From Sulfitobacter geojensis (lineage in GTDB: Bacteria; Pseudomonadota; Alphaproteobacteria; Rhodobacterales; Rhodobacteraceae), in NCBI RefSeq assembly GCF_000622325.1, contig NZ_JASE01000005.1, positions 682,001-746,000 on the forward strand: a stretch of 64,000 bases of DNA, given 5' to 3'. Below are positions 18,656-30,809 of the stretch, piece by piece (positions within the stretch are counted from its first letter, which is position 1; each line of letters starts with the position of its first letter). Both the position numbers and the translations under genes were made by a program. A model generated the notes under the pieces. The model was not told where the DNA came from. It saw only the letters and a program-made list of their open reading frames with translations, and ran no database searches.

Positions 18656-19148
18656 TCACTTCGTAGAACACATCTTCAAGCATTCGCTGAATGTTTGAAC
18701 GTCTGTTCTACAGACGAATTGACATCGTAAAGAGAGATACAGTTACTTTGAGAGTAATCTTAAAGTAACAAACAACATTGTTTGATCATACCGAGTAAGG
18801 TGTTGATCTTCGTTGCTGCCCTTCGGGGCCGGTATTTAACGGACTGTTTCCTCGGTCTGTTGAGTATATCGCGACGAAAACGAACGTGTTGTCCAAGTCA
18901 AGTACACTAACCAGAGAGATGACGGTGTTTGCCCGCACGGCTGACACCTATCTGCATCTCTCGTTGTCCACTCTAAAGAGTGGGCGGGAAAAAGTATGCT
19001 TTTGACCAGAATAAGGATTGGCAGTTTCTTACCAGCTTCTGTCGATCGTGCAGATTTGTTGTTCTTCCGAGGATCGGTTTTGAAAGGGTCTAAATTGCCC
19101 TTGAGAGATCGGTATGAGGTTGAACTTTAATCAAGTCTTGCTTTTTCT
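18656..19148 (+). other. Internal transcribed spacer between tRNA-Ile and 23S
   Basis: About 490 bases without a gene. It contains several hairpins: TTCAAGCATTC/GAATGTTTGAA (from about 18676), GTTACTTT/AAAGTAAC (18762-18789), and the 5' arm of the pre-23S stalk. AAGTCTTGCTT at 19132-19142 pairs with AAGCAAGACTT at 21996-22006, continuing the GGATCAAATCAAGC terminal helix of 23S across a small internal loop. Confidence 0.75.
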
Positions 19149-21990
<2,842 letters not shown>

Positions 21991-22154
21991 AGTAGAAGCA
22001 AGACTTCTTCTTATCACTTCAAAAGCATACACAATACATTAGATGTAATTGACTTGGACACGAGACGTCGCATTCAGGAAAGAAGCGACGTCGTTTGTAT
22101 CGTTAATCAGCACATATGCTGAGGTACGACGCAAACTCTATGGAGTGCTTTTTT

Positions 22155-22272
22155 GGTTTGGTGATCATAGCGAGAGCAAAACACCTGGTTCCATCCCGAA
22201 CCCAGCCGTTAAGTGCCTTAGCGCCGATGGTACTGCGTCTTAAGGCGTGGGAGAGTAGGTCATCGCCAAACC
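22155..22272 (+). rRNA. 5S ribosomal RNA
   Basis: An approximately 118-nt gene closed by helix I (GGTTTGGTGAT with ATCGCCAAACC). It contains CCATCCCGAACC and GCCGATGGTACT, both universal 5S landmarks. No tRNA-fMet follows. The next 170 bases hold only a short GCGCAC/GTGCGT hairpin (about 22337-22351) and no clear terminator. Confidence 0.95.
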
Positions 22273-22446
22273 TAATAATCACTCCATACTTGTATCTCTC
22301 AACGATCAAAACATCACCAAAATTATACTATATATGCGCACTTTGTGCGTGTTCAGTGGTTTATTCCAACTGTATACACTTGACCCTACACTCGTGATTG
22401 AAGAAGCCTTGGTAAAACCACAGCGCCTATTCAAACGAGGTACGTC

Positions 22447-23427
22447 ATGAAGTCCCAAAAAAACATCGGTGCTGTGGTCATTGGCCGTAATGAAGGCGAC
22501 CGGTTAATCAACTGTCTGACTTCGCTGAAAGACCAAGTCGATTTGATTGTCTATGTCGACAGCGGATCGTCGGACGATTCTGTCGAAAACGCGAAACGCC
22601 TTGGTGCGGATTGTGTTTTACTCGACCCAAAGATCCCCTTTACTGCCGCGCGTGCCCGAAATGCCGGATTCGAACGGGTTATGGATCGGCCGGATCCCCC
22701 TGAACTGGTTCAGTTTCTAGATGGTGATTGCCGGCTGGAGGCTGGATATCTATCGCTGGCCGCAGCAGAGTTCGAGACCAACGATACCTTGGCGGTTGTC
22801 ACAGGGTGGCGGGCAGAGATTTACCCAAAGGCCAGCGTTTACAATGACATGTGCGATCACGAGTGGCACGGACCGGTAGGGGAAATTCTGGCCTGTGGCG
22901 GGGATATGATGGTGCGCGCCACTGCGTTCAGAGAGGTTGGTGGCTTTAATCCCACCGTGATTGCCGCGGAAGATGACGAATTCTGTACGCGGCTGCGCAA
23001 GGCGGGGTGGACGTTGCGCCGGCTTCCTGTGTCGATGACCCACCATGACGCGAATATGATGCAGTTCAGTCAATGGTGGAGCCGTGCGGTGCGGACCGGT
23101 CACGGTTTTGAACAAGTGCACGACCTTCATCCCGACTATTTTCAAAAAGAACGTAAACGTATGTGGTTTTACGGCGCCGTTTTGCCTGTATTCGGGATCA
23201 TCGGCGCGTTGTTCTTTTGGCCGCTCCTGATCGTCGTGTTGGCCATTTTTGCCTTGTCTTATCTGCGTACGGTGCGCGGGTTGCGACAGACAGGTATGCC
23301 CAGATTGCGCGCGGCGCATCATGGTTTCTACTTATTTCTGTCGAAGTTCCCCAATATTGTCGGGGCAACAACCTATCACAGGCGTAAACGCAAAGGCGCC
23401 GAGATGGAAATTATAGAATATAAGTGA
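22447..23427 (+). CDS. Family 2 glycosyltransferase with C-terminal membrane anchor
   Basis: A 326-residue GT-A fold enzyme. It has the GT2 start (AVVIGRNEGDRL), VDSGSSDDS (nucleotide-binding), ARARNAGF, and the metal-binding LDGD (D92-D94). A second acidic AAEDDEFCTRLRKAGW segment is typical of the acceptor side. One or two hydrophobic helices near residues 240-272 anchor it in the inner membrane. It transfers a sugar to a lipid or polysaccharide acceptor; the exact product is unknown. The next gene starts 7 bases downstream and encodes two sugar-nucleotide-type modules, suggesting a shared glycan pathway. Confidence 0.88.
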   Translation: MKSQKNIGAVVIGRNEGDRLINCLTSLKDQVDLIVYVDSGSSDDSVENAKRLGADCVLLDPKIPFTAARARNAGFERVMDRPDPPELVQFLDGDCRLEAGYLSLAAAEFETNDTLAVVTGWRAEIYPKASVYNDMCDHEWHGPVGEILACGGDMMVRATAFREVGGFNPTVIAAEDDEFCTRLRKAGWTLRRLPVSMTHHDANMMQFSQWWSRAVRTGHGFEQVHDLHPDYFQKERKRMWFYGAVLPVFGIIGALFFWPLLIVVLAIFALSYLRTVRGLRQTGMPRLRAAHHGFYLFLSKFPNIVGATTYHRRKRKGAEMEIIEYK

Positions 23428-23434
23428 GCCTGAA

Positions 23435-25537
23435 ATGACCAAGAGAACACGCGTCGGCATTATCGGGGCTGGTTATATTTCCGATTGGCATGCCGATGCA
23501 ATTTCAGCGACCTCTCAGGCCGAGCTGACATGTGTTGTCGATACCAATCTGGCCGCCGCGCAAAGCTTTGCCAATGCGCGGGGCATCACGGCATTCGGTT
23601 CGGTTCAGGACATGGTTGCGGCAAACGCAGCAGATGCCGTTCATGTGCTGACCCCGCCGGAATATCACCGCGCGGTTGCAGAAGAATGCATCGCAAATGG
23701 TCTGCATGTTCTGGTGGAAAAGCCGGTAGCCTTGTCGGCATCAGATGTTGAAACGATGGTCAAAGCGGCGCAGGACAAGCAGGTCCAGTTTGCCGCCGGG
23801 CATAATTTTCTGGGGCTGCCATCCTATAGACGGTTAAAGTCGCTTGTTGCGGATGGCAAAATGGGCGGTGTTTCGACCGCCGAAATCAATTGGTGTTTTC
23901 CGTTGGGGCCGTTGCGGTCGGGTCCTTATGGGATCTGGTTGATGCGCGAAACGCGAAACCTTTTGCAAGAGCTCGGCCCGCATCTGTTTGCTTTCATGCA
24001 GGATTTGTTTGGTGATGTCGAAATTTTGCACCTGCAAACCTCTAACGAGGTTGAGCTGCCTGGCGGGGAAACGCGGCCACAAGGTTGGCGCATTCTGGCA
24101 CGGGCAGGGGGGGTGGACGTCACGCTGAACCTCGCTTTGGTTGAAACCTATGATGACCGGTCCGTTGTTTTGCGTGGATCCTCCGCGATGGCGCGATTGG
24201 ACTATGCCAAAGACACTTTGGTGGTGTCGGGGGTCAATACCGCTGATCTGGTGATGAACCCGCTGCGGGATGCACTGGGCCAAAGCGTCAGCCATCTGCG
24301 CGAGGGGATGGTGAATGCGGCACGCCAGCTGACGTCATTGAACCAGAAATCACCTTACGGACTTAGTTTTCGCGGCATGTGCGAAGAGGTTTACACAGCG
24401 CTTGCGGAGGGGCGACCCGTCGATGCCCGATTTGACGGCGACAGTGCAGTCAAGGTGATGCGCGCGATCGATGATGCGCTTGCGCTTTTGCCGGAACCAC
24501 CGGTGCTTGTCAGACCAAAAGGAACGCCGCAACCAACCGCTTTGGTCATCGGTGGTACAGGTTTTATCGGGCGGGCGCTAACCAGACGTTTGGCCAAGAA
24601 CGGTACGCATGTACGTGTGCTGTCGCGGGGCAAGACCGGCCCGTTCGACGACATCGCGGACAAGGTTGAAACGGTCGCCGTTTCCCTGCGCGATCAGGAT
24701 GCACTTGAGACGGCGATGCAGGGGATCACCCATGTGTATCATTTGGCAAAGTCCGAAGATGACACATGGGAAGCGGCGTTGGAAAATGATGTCGCGGTGA
24801 CCGAGCGTATCGCGCATGCGGCTTTGAATGCGGATGTGAAACGGCTGGTCTATACAGGAACGATAGCGTCGTATGATTTGTCAGACCCTCAGGTGACGAT
24901 CACGGAGCAGTCCGGTTTTGGTGCGGATCTGGAAAACCGCAATATTTATGCACGATCAAAGGCCGAGTGCGAAGCACGCCTGATGGCGCTACATCGGGAT
25001 AGGGGTTTGCCGGTGACCATTGCGCGCCCGGGAATTGTGGTTGGTGCGGGCGGTCCGTTGCAGCATTGGGGCATCGGGCGCTGGCACGGTGCAGGTGCGG
25101 TAAAAATCTGGGGCAACGGGGAGAATATTCTACCGTTTGTGTTGATTGATGACGTTGCTGACGGGTTGATTCTGATGGCGCACAGCGACGCAGCGCTTGG
25201 CGAAAGCTTTAATTTGATCGGCGAACCGATGCTGTCAGCCCGTGGATATTTTGACGCAATCCATCAAAAGCTTGGCGCGCGCATCAAAGTTTCTTCTGGT
25301 CAGCTTGGTATTCTGTATGCGGCAGATGCGATGAAATTTTTCCTTAAGACCAAAGTGTTGCGACGTCGCGGGTTGTCGCGGCCAAGCCTGCGCGACTGGA
25401 AAAGCCGCGCGCATTTCTCGCCCTTTGATAACAGGAAACCCAAAGAGGTTCTTGGCTGGAAACCCGAGCCCAGTAAGGACGGTTTCATCAAGACCGCGAT
25501 CACTGACGCGGGACTGCTCGGGCTTTTATCAGGTTAA
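23435..25537 (+). CDS. Fusion of Gfo/Idh/MocA oxidoreductase and NAD-dependent epimerase/dehydratase (SDR)
   Basis: A 700-residue two-enzyme protein. Residues 1-350 are a Gfo/Idh/MocA dehydrogenase: VGIIGAGYISDWHADAI (dinucleotide loop), HVLVEKPVALS (EKP motif with the usual lysine), then the beta-sheet substrate domain. Residues about 365-700 are an extended SDR: LVIGGTGFIGRALTRRL (TGxxGFIG), YTGTIASYD, YARSKAE (YxxxK), IARPGIVVGAGG. The family pair suggests sequential oxidation and epimerisation or reduction of a nucleotide-linked or free sugar. The frame is continuous with no internal start of note, so this is a genuine fusion and not two adjacent genes. It is translationally close to the glycosyltransferase before it. 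Confidence 0.85.
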   Translation: MTKRTRVGIIGAGYISDWHADAISATSQAELTCVVDTNLAAAQSFANARGITAFGSVQDMVAANAADAVHVLTPPEYHRAVAEECIANGLHVLVEKPVALSASDVETMVKAAQDKQVQFAAGHNFLGLPSYRRLKSLVADGKMGGVSTAEINWCFPLGPLRSGPYGIWLMRETRNLLQELGPHLFAFMQDLFGDVEILHLQTSNEVELPGGETRPQGWRILARAGGVDVTLNLALVETYDDRSVVLRGSSAMARLDYAKDTLVVSGVNTADLVMNPLRDALGQSVSHLREGMVNAARQLTSLNQKSPYGLSFRGMCEEVYTALAEGRPVDARFDGDSAVKVMRAIDDALALLPEPPVLVRPKGTPQPTALVIGGTGFIGRALTRRLAKNGTHVRVLSRGKTGPFDDIADKVETVAVSLRDQDALETAMQGITHVYHLAKSEDDTWEAALENDVAVTERIAHAALNADVKRLVYTGTIASYDLSDPQVTITEQSGFGADLENRNIYARSKAECEARLMALHRDRGLPVTIARPGIVVGAGGPLQHWGIGRWHGAGAVKIWGNGENILPFVLIDDVADGLILMAHSDAALGESFNLIGEPMLSARGYFDAIHQKLGARIKVSSGQLGILYAADAMKFFLKTKVLRRRGLSRPSLRDWKSRAHFSPFDNRKPKEVLGWKPEPSKDGFIKTAITDAGLLGLLSG

Positions 25538-25568
25538 TACTTTGTTTACATAACCCTGATTACGGGGG

Positions 25569-26447
25569 TTAAAGTTTCCCTTCAGCCAACCACGCATCCA
25601 GTTGTTTACGACTGATTTCAAAATGCATGCTGTCCTCGCGGCGCCATGACGCCCCCCAAACCCAGCCTTCAGTGCGAAAGAAATCGGCAAGGATGGTCAG
25701 GCCCAACTGGGTCTTACCATCCCCCAGTGTGTCCAGTTTTCCATCAATGTTCAAATCGACGGCCAAGCCAAAGGAATGCGTGGAAATCCGGTCTCTTGTC
25801 CCTCGAATCCGGCGTACGCAAAGCGCGCCGGCAGTGTTGATCCGCGCATAAAGATCAGGATCGGTGACACGTACATTTTCAAACACACGGGCCAAAGAAT
25901 CGAGCGCCGGTTGCAACATCGTTACCCGGATTGGGCCGACGCGTTGTGTTTTCAGCTTGGGTTTGAGGCGCGGATTTGTCATCGCCTCGCATTTATCGCT
26001 CAAGACTTCGCGTGGTCTGCCTAGTTTTTGCGCAAGGTAGGTCGGACCGGCGGTTTTCAGCCCCTTGTTCACATTCCTGCGATCCCCGATGACCACGACC
26101 TGCGCATAAGCGTCGATAATGTCGTTGGTGCCATTGCGTTCAAACACTTCGGCACCGTCGTTTGGCGCGGTTTGCCCGCCCAGTCCGGTACTTGGCATCT
26201 GGCGCTGGAAAGCGGGACGGTTGCGCACTTCCTGACCCAATGCAGACATCCCTTCGCGGATGTCTTCCATGCGCAGGCGAATATCCTCAACCTGTTGGTT
26301 TAAAACCTCGATCTCAATTCGGGCCTGACTGTCGATGGCAGGGCCCCGCCCGCCCCGATCCAAATCCAGAACCAACGGGATAGTGAACCAAAGGATGGGT
26401 GCCAGAATAATGGCAACGGCAAGGATGATGGCTGGAATTAACCGCAT
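25569..26447 (-). CDS. Membrane-anchored M15-type peptidoglycan peptidase (VanY-like)
   Basis: A 292-residue protein with an N-terminal transmembrane segment (about 4-28), a short coiled coil (about 43-75) and a C-terminal D,D-/L,D-peptidase domain of the M15 type facing the periplasm. Zinc ligands are visible as HSFGLAVD (H224, D231) and MHFE (H275). Such enzymes cut stem peptides of peptidoglycan. It sits at the left border of the T6SS region, next to an OmpA protein and the T6SS kinase. Some T6SS clusters carry an M15-like endopeptidase (TagX in Acinetobacter) that opens the wall for the apparatus, so a similar job is plausible here but not shown. Confidence 0.75.
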   Translation of the reverse strand: MRLIPAIILAVAIILAPILWFTIPLVLDLDRGGRGPAIDSQARIEIEVLNQQVEDIRLRMEDIREGMSALGQEVRNRPAFQRQMPSTGLGGQTAPNDGAEVFERNGTNDIIDAYAQVVVIGDRRNVNKGLKTAGPTYLAQKLGRPREVLSDKCEAMTNPRLKPKLKTQRVGPIRVTMLQPALDSLARVFENVRVTDPDLYARINTAGALCVRRIRGTRDRISTHSFGLAVDLNIDGKLDTLGDGKTQLGLTILADFFRTEGWVWGASWRREDSMHFEISRKQLDAWLAEGKL

Positions 26448-26598
26448 GAATATGAACTTTCAGAAAAAATATAATTGCTTGCACCTGTTAATGTCTAGGG
26501 CATGGCGGCCGCTGGCGTCAAAACCGTTGTGACCGGTGCTCGTGTCGTATACCTTGGACCTACTATATTTAATGAACCACTTTTTGAAAGGAGGACTT

Positions 26599-27159
26599 AT
26601 GTTTTTCCTACGTACCTTCACTGCAGCCTCTGTGGCCGCATTGCTTACTTTTGTTGGCCAATCCACACTGGCGCAGTCCACCTTGACCGCCGATGAAATC
26701 AAAGATGCCTTTAACAAGCAAAAGACACGCGGCCTGGTGATCGTGCCAGCGGGCGAAACGGCGCAAAAGCCGGAAACGCAAACCGAAGTTGTCAAAACAG
26801 AAGAATATGTCGCGGTGGATAAGGCCGATCAGGTCAACGTCAAGATCAGCTTTGACTTTGACAGCGCCGCCCTGCGCGAGGACGAAAAGCCGAAGCTCGC
26901 CAGCCTGTGCGAAGCGATGAAGGGTGTCGATGTCGCGGTTTTCCAAATCATCGGCCACACCGACAGTTCCGGTTCGGCGAGCTATAATGAAAACCTGTCG
27001 CTGCTGCGCGCCAAAGAGGTCAAGCGCCACATGGTTGCAAGCTGCGGTATTGACGAAAACCGGTTGCAGGCGATCGGCATGGGCGAAAGTGCGCCCTTTG
27101 ACGCCGGTGACCCGCGCAGTGACGCGAACCGTCGGGTTGAGTTTCAGGCGCTTGGATAA
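26599..27159 (+). CDS. OmpA-family periplasmic peptidoglycan-binding protein
   Basis: A 186-residue protein with a cleavable signal peptide (hydrophobic run to about residue 25 ending TLAQ) and a C-terminal OmpA domain: VKISFDFDSAALREDEKPKL, then IIGHTDSSGSASYNENLSLLRA and DANRRVEF, which bind diaminopimelate in peptidoglycan. There is no beta barrel, so it is a soluble periplasmic anchor. I chose the ATG at 26599 over the in-frame ATG at 26536 because a perfect AGGAGG lies eight bases before it and the signal peptide begins there. It is 42 bases upstream of ppkA and likely in the same operon. Confidence 0.88.
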   Translation: MFFLRTFTAASVAALLTFVGQSTLAQSTLTADEIKDAFNKQKTRGLVIVPAGETAQKPETQTEVVKTEEYVAVDKADQVNVKISFDFDSAALREDEKPKLASLCEAMKGVDVAVFQIIGHTDSSGSASYNENLSLLRAKEVKRHMVASCGIDENRLQAIGMGESAPFDAGDPRSDANRRVEFQALG

Positions 27160-27201
27160 GCGCGCGTTGCGCTTCGTTCTTTGTGCTGACTGGATTGATC
27201 T

Positions 27202-29391
27202 ATGACTGACCCCCGCCCCGGCGACGCGTTTCAAATCGGTGATGTGTTAAACAATACCTACCGGATCGAGGCGCTTTTGGGGCGTGGCGGTACGTCGGAT
27301 GTGTACCGCGCCCGAAACGAAATTTCCGGCCGCCTGATCGCGATCAAAGTGCTTAAGGCAGAATTCTCGGGCAACGAGGATTTTCTTGTCCTGATGACCC
27401 GCGAAGAAGAAATTCGCGAGATCAGGCATGACGCCATCGTGCGCTATTCCGAAAACCACCGGACCTCGGAGGGGTTGGTGTATCTGGTCATGGACTACAT
27501 CGAGGGTCCGGGCCTAGACGCGCGTCTGAAAGAAGGGCCGATGCCTGCGGAGGATTTGTTGACCCTGTGCAAGCGGGTTGGCGAGGGGCTGAAGGTAGCG
27601 CATGACCGCTCCATCGTGCACCGCGATCTATCCCCCGACAATATTATTCTGCGCGACGGTGATCCGGCCAAAGCGGTGGTGATCGATTTCGGCATTGCCA
27701 AAGATACCAACCCCGGTGCGGAAACCATTGTCGGGAACGAATTTGCCGGCAAATATGCCTATGCGGCACCCGAACAGTTAAGCGGGAACACCGACGCGCG
27801 GTCGGACATCTATTCGCTGGGCGCGCTGTTGCTGGCCAACTTTCGCGGCAAAAAACCGGAAATCGGGGATAACCCGATGGAGGTGGTCAAGAACAAGACG
27901 ATGCCGTTGGACACAACGGGTGTTCCCGAGCCGCTAAAGGGATTGGTGGACCGGATGACCGCGCCGTTACCCGACGCGCGGTTTCAATCCATGGACGAGG
28001 TTCTGGCCTATATCGCCAGCGGCGGTGCAAGTGATGCACTGTCGGACGAAACCGTCATCGTGACACCGCCGAAGGCCGCCGAAACAACACCGGAACCCGC
28101 AGTTGCGACTCCCGCGGCCAAGCCCACACCAAAACCCGAACCGGTAAAATCCGCAGCCGCCAAGGCGAAACCGGCGAAGGGCAGTTCGGCCGGTTTAATT
28201 GCTGCAGCACTGGCGGTTGTGGTGGTTGGCGGTGGTGCGGCGGCGTGGTTTGGGGGAGTTTTCGGTGCGGGCGAACCTGAATTTCCGGCGGCTGTGCCCT
28301 TTTCGCTGATCATCTCTGATCCTGAAAATGCCGAAGCGACCGCAAGTGGTTTTGTCCCCAGTGCACAGATGCAAGACGCCCTGTCCAAGCGCATCACTGA
28401 TCTGGGGGGAACGGCCAGCCTGACCCTTGCGTCGGGGGATATCGCTGAAAGCTGGGGCGCCGACGTGATGGCGGTTGTCGATGATGTTGCCGCTTTGGAT
28501 GATTGGCAACTGTCGCTGGTCGGTAATGAAGCGGCCGTTTCCGGCAGCACAACCGATGCTGATCTGCTGGCCCGTCTGAATGAAAAATATGATGCCGCAT
28601 GGCCGGGTGCGTTGAGCGGAACGTTTGATGTTTCTTTGACATCGCTGTTCCTTGACGCGGTTGAGGTCGAATATCTGTTGGCGCAATACGCCGATTGCGG
28701 ACCTCTGAAACAGGCAAGTTATCCCGGCCCTGTCGGTTATGGCCCCGAAGAAGCGATCCTGATTTCAGGTACATTAGCAGGCGCTTCGACGGTTGAAGCC
28801 TTGCAAGAAGCCATCGAGGATATCGCCGACGAACGCTTTGTTGTCATCGATGCCGAGGTGTTGAACCCGACGCTGTGTCTGGTGGAAAACTATCTGCCGC
28901 AAGCCCCGACAAGCGATATCGAAATCGTTTTCACAGAAGGGATCAGCGGCGAGAATGTGCCCGATGGTCGTTTCCTCGTCGGGCAAAATCCTGTGATTGA
29001 TCTGATGATCCCGGAAAGCCTGACCACCGGCTATATTTCCACGTCAATTCTGGATGTGTCGGGCAATGTGTTTCACTTGTTACCAAACAACGGGCGGCCG
29101 GATAATTCGGTGGAAACCCTGCGCGAGGGGCGCAATGGCAAGGTGCCGCTGCGGGTCACATTCGACATGGACAATCTTGAGCGCAACGAGGGCGAACTGG
29201 CCTTTACCATTGATGCATCGTCACTGGGCAAGAGCAAAATTCTGGTGCTGCATTCCTACGCGCCGCTGTTCCGCCAGATGCGCCCGCGACAGGAATCTGC
29301 CGTCGGGTTTACCGAAGCGTTAAGTGAACGGTCTGCTGACGAATTGATCCAGTCGCTGGACAGCTGGATTTTCACAACCGCCGAAGATTAG
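27202..29391 (+). CDS. ppkA: T6SS-associated serine/threonine protein kinase (PpkA/ImpN)
   Basis: A 729-residue transmembrane receptor-like kinase. The cytoplasmic kinase domain spans residues 20-270 with the glycine loop GRGGTSDVY, catalytic K49, HRDLSPDN (D142; Ser replaces the common Lys two residues after Asp, as in many bacterial kinases) and DFGIAK (D162). A proline/alanine linker leads to one transmembrane helix (330-351) and a 375-residue periplasmic part. Its end contains GNVFHLLPNNGRPDN, a DUF4384-like pattern also present in the TonB-like protein at 61412. In T6SS loci PpkA phosphorylates FHA or TssL to trigger assembly. It is convergent with pppA, with 18 bases between the stops. 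Confidence 0.9.
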   Translation: MTDPRPGDAFQIGDVLNNTYRIEALLGRGGTSDVYRARNEISGRLIAIKVLKAEFSGNEDFLVLMTREEEIREIRHDAIVRYSENHRTSEGLVYLVMDYIEGPGLDARLKEGPMPAEDLLTLCKRVGEGLKVAHDRSIVHRDLSPDNIILRDGDPAKAVVIDFGIAKDTNPGAETIVGNEFAGKYAYAAPEQLSGNTDARSDIYSLGALLLANFRGKKPEIGDNPMEVVKNKTMPLDTTGVPEPLKGLVDRMTAPLPDARFQSMDEVLAYIASGGASDALSDETVIVTPPKAAETTPEPAVATPAAKPTPKPEPVKSAAAKAKPAKGSSAGLIAAALAVVVVGGGAAAWFGGVFGAGEPEFPAAVPFSLIISDPENAEATASGFVPSAQMQDALSKRITDLGGTASLTLASGDIAESWGADVMAVVDDVAALDDWQLSLVGNEAAVSGSTTDADLLARLNEKYDAAWPGALSGTFDVSLTSLFLDAVEVEYLLAQYADCGPLKQASYPGPVGYGPEEAILISGTLAGASTVEALQEAIEDIADERFVVIDAEVLNPTLCLVENYLPQAPTSDIEIVFTEGISGENVPDGRFLVGQNPVIDLMIPESLTTGYISTSILDVSGNVFHLLPNNGRPDNSVETLREGRNGKVPLRVTFDMDNLERNEGELAFTIDASSLGKSKILVLHSYAPLFRQMRPRQESAVGFTEALSERSADELIQSLDSWIFTTAED

Positions 29392-29409
29392 CGCGGTGCG
29401 GCCACAGGG

Positions 29410-30126
29410 TTAGATGATATCAATCACTGCGGTAGTGATGTTGTCACCGCCGCCGCCTGCAAGGGCAATCTGGATCAGATGGTCACAGATCACTTCGATC
29501 GGTTGTTCACTTAGCGATTTGCGCAGCATTTCGAACGTCGCGTATTTGGTTAGGCCGTCCGAACAGATAAGGAACCGGTCGCCGGGCAGGATATCGCCTT
29601 TGATCTTTTCCAGTTCCAGTTCATCGCCGACACCCACAGCGCGGGTAATCGCGTTTGATTGGGGGTGGTGTTCTGCCTCGTCCCAACTCATATGGCCCGC
29701 TTCGACCAGCGCGGCGACAACCGAATGATCTGTAGTCAGCATCTCGATTTCGCCGTCGCGCAACCGGTAGAGCCTGCTGTCGCCTGCCCAAAGGGCCGCG
29801 AAATGTCCCTCTGCCAGCAAAAGTGCAACAACCGTGGCACCAATCACGTCAATGCCTTGGGACGCCGCTTCGGCGCGGATCAGGCGGTGCGCCTCGTGCA
29901 AGGTGTCGCGCAAGGCTTGCAGGCGGTCCCCCGGTGCGAGGTCAAGCGGGATACCTGCCGCCATATCCGCGATCAACCGGCTGGCATAATCGCCCGCAGC
30001 ATGCCCGCCCATCCCGTCTGAAACCACCCAGATGTTCAGTTCCGGCAGGGCAAGCACGGCATCTTCGTTTACTTTTCGCTTAAGGCCAACGTGGGATTGC
30101 ACGGAATAGCGGGTTCGCAGGGTCAT
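29410..30126 (-). CDS. pppA: T6SS-associated PP2C serine/threonine phosphatase
   Basis: A 238-residue PP2C phosphatase with the metal-binding aspartates in WVVSDGMGGHAAGD and FLICSDGLTKY, plus GGGGDNITTAV near the end. It reverses phosphorylation by PpkA and so switches the apparatus off. It is the last gene of the long minus-strand T6SS block and overlaps tagF by four bases, indicating translational coupling. Confidence 0.93.
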   Translation of the reverse strand: MTLRTRYSVQSHVGLKRKVNEDAVLALPELNIWVVSDGMGGHAAGDYASRLIADMAAGIPLDLAPGDRLQALRDTLHEAHRLIRAEAASQGIDVIGATVVALLLAEGHFAALWAGDSRLYRLRDGEIEMLTTDHSVVAALVEAGHMSWDEAEHHPQSNAITRAVGVGDELELEKIKGDILPGDRFLICSDGLTKYATFEMLRKSLSEQPIEVICDHLIQIALAGGGGDNITTAVIDII

Positions 30127-30809
30127 GAGGTGGGCCTCGCTTCAACCCACAAGGGGGCATTCAAGTCAAAAAGAGCACGCGCCTGATGCGCGTCGGGCAA
30201 GCCGTCACAAACCATAGCGCGCCGTGTGCCATCCACAAGGGTTGTCCATAAACAGGGTTTTGCCATGCCATTGCCAATCAGGCCTGCGGCGAACTCCGGG
30301 GCGGTGCCCTGAATGTTGGCTTGTGTAAGAACCAGCGCATTTCCGGCGCGCCGCACAGGGGCGAAAGGTTGGGTTGCGGGCATCTGGATTCCGACCAGCG
30401 CTGCGGCCAATCGATCACGGTCCATACCGTCATCGAGGCAGGACAGAGCCAGATCTTCCAGTTGTTCAAATGTCTTATCCTGTGTCAGGTGATCAAGTGC
30501 GGATGGTCCTTCGTGATCTATTGGTGCCATCATGGCCAAGGGAAAACGCCGGCCGACACGATCAACCGAGGGCATCAGAACACCCAGTAACTTGGCCGGA
30601 CCGGCAACACCGGGTGCCAGTGTAAACCGCCAGATCGGCGCGGACATATACTGATCGTCCCATGCCTGACCCCCCGATTGTGCAGCGGCCATCATCGCCC
30701 CTTGCAACCAGTCGTCCCACACCCTGACAAACCCCTGCGGGGCATTCAGATGAAAGAAATCGCCCAAAGCGGGCATCTTTCCAAAGGCGCCGAAACCCTG
30801 CCCCATCAA
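30123..30809 (-). CDS. tagF: T6SS-associated protein TagF (ImpM)
   Basis: A 228-residue cytosolic protein opening with GFGAFGKMPALGDFFHLN, the TagF/ImpM signature, followed by RRFPLAMMAP. TagF is a post-translational repressor of T6SS assembly in several species and often works in the same pathway as FHA, PpkA and PppA. It overlaps tssM by four bases upstream and pppA by four bases downstream. TagF-PppA fusions exist in other genomes, so this tight linkage is expected. Confidence 0.92.
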   Translation of the reverse strand: MMGQGFGAFGKMPALGDFFHLNAPQGFVRVWDDWLQGAMMAAAQSGGQAWDDQYMSAPIWRFTLAPGVAGPAKLLGVLMPSVDRVGRRFPLAMMAPIDHEGPSALDHLTQDKTFEQLEDLALSCLDDGMDRDRLAAALVGIQMPATQPFAPVRRAGNALVLTQANIQGTAPEFAAGLIGNGMAKPCLWTTLVDGTRRAMVCDGLPDAHQARALFDLNAPLWVEARPTS

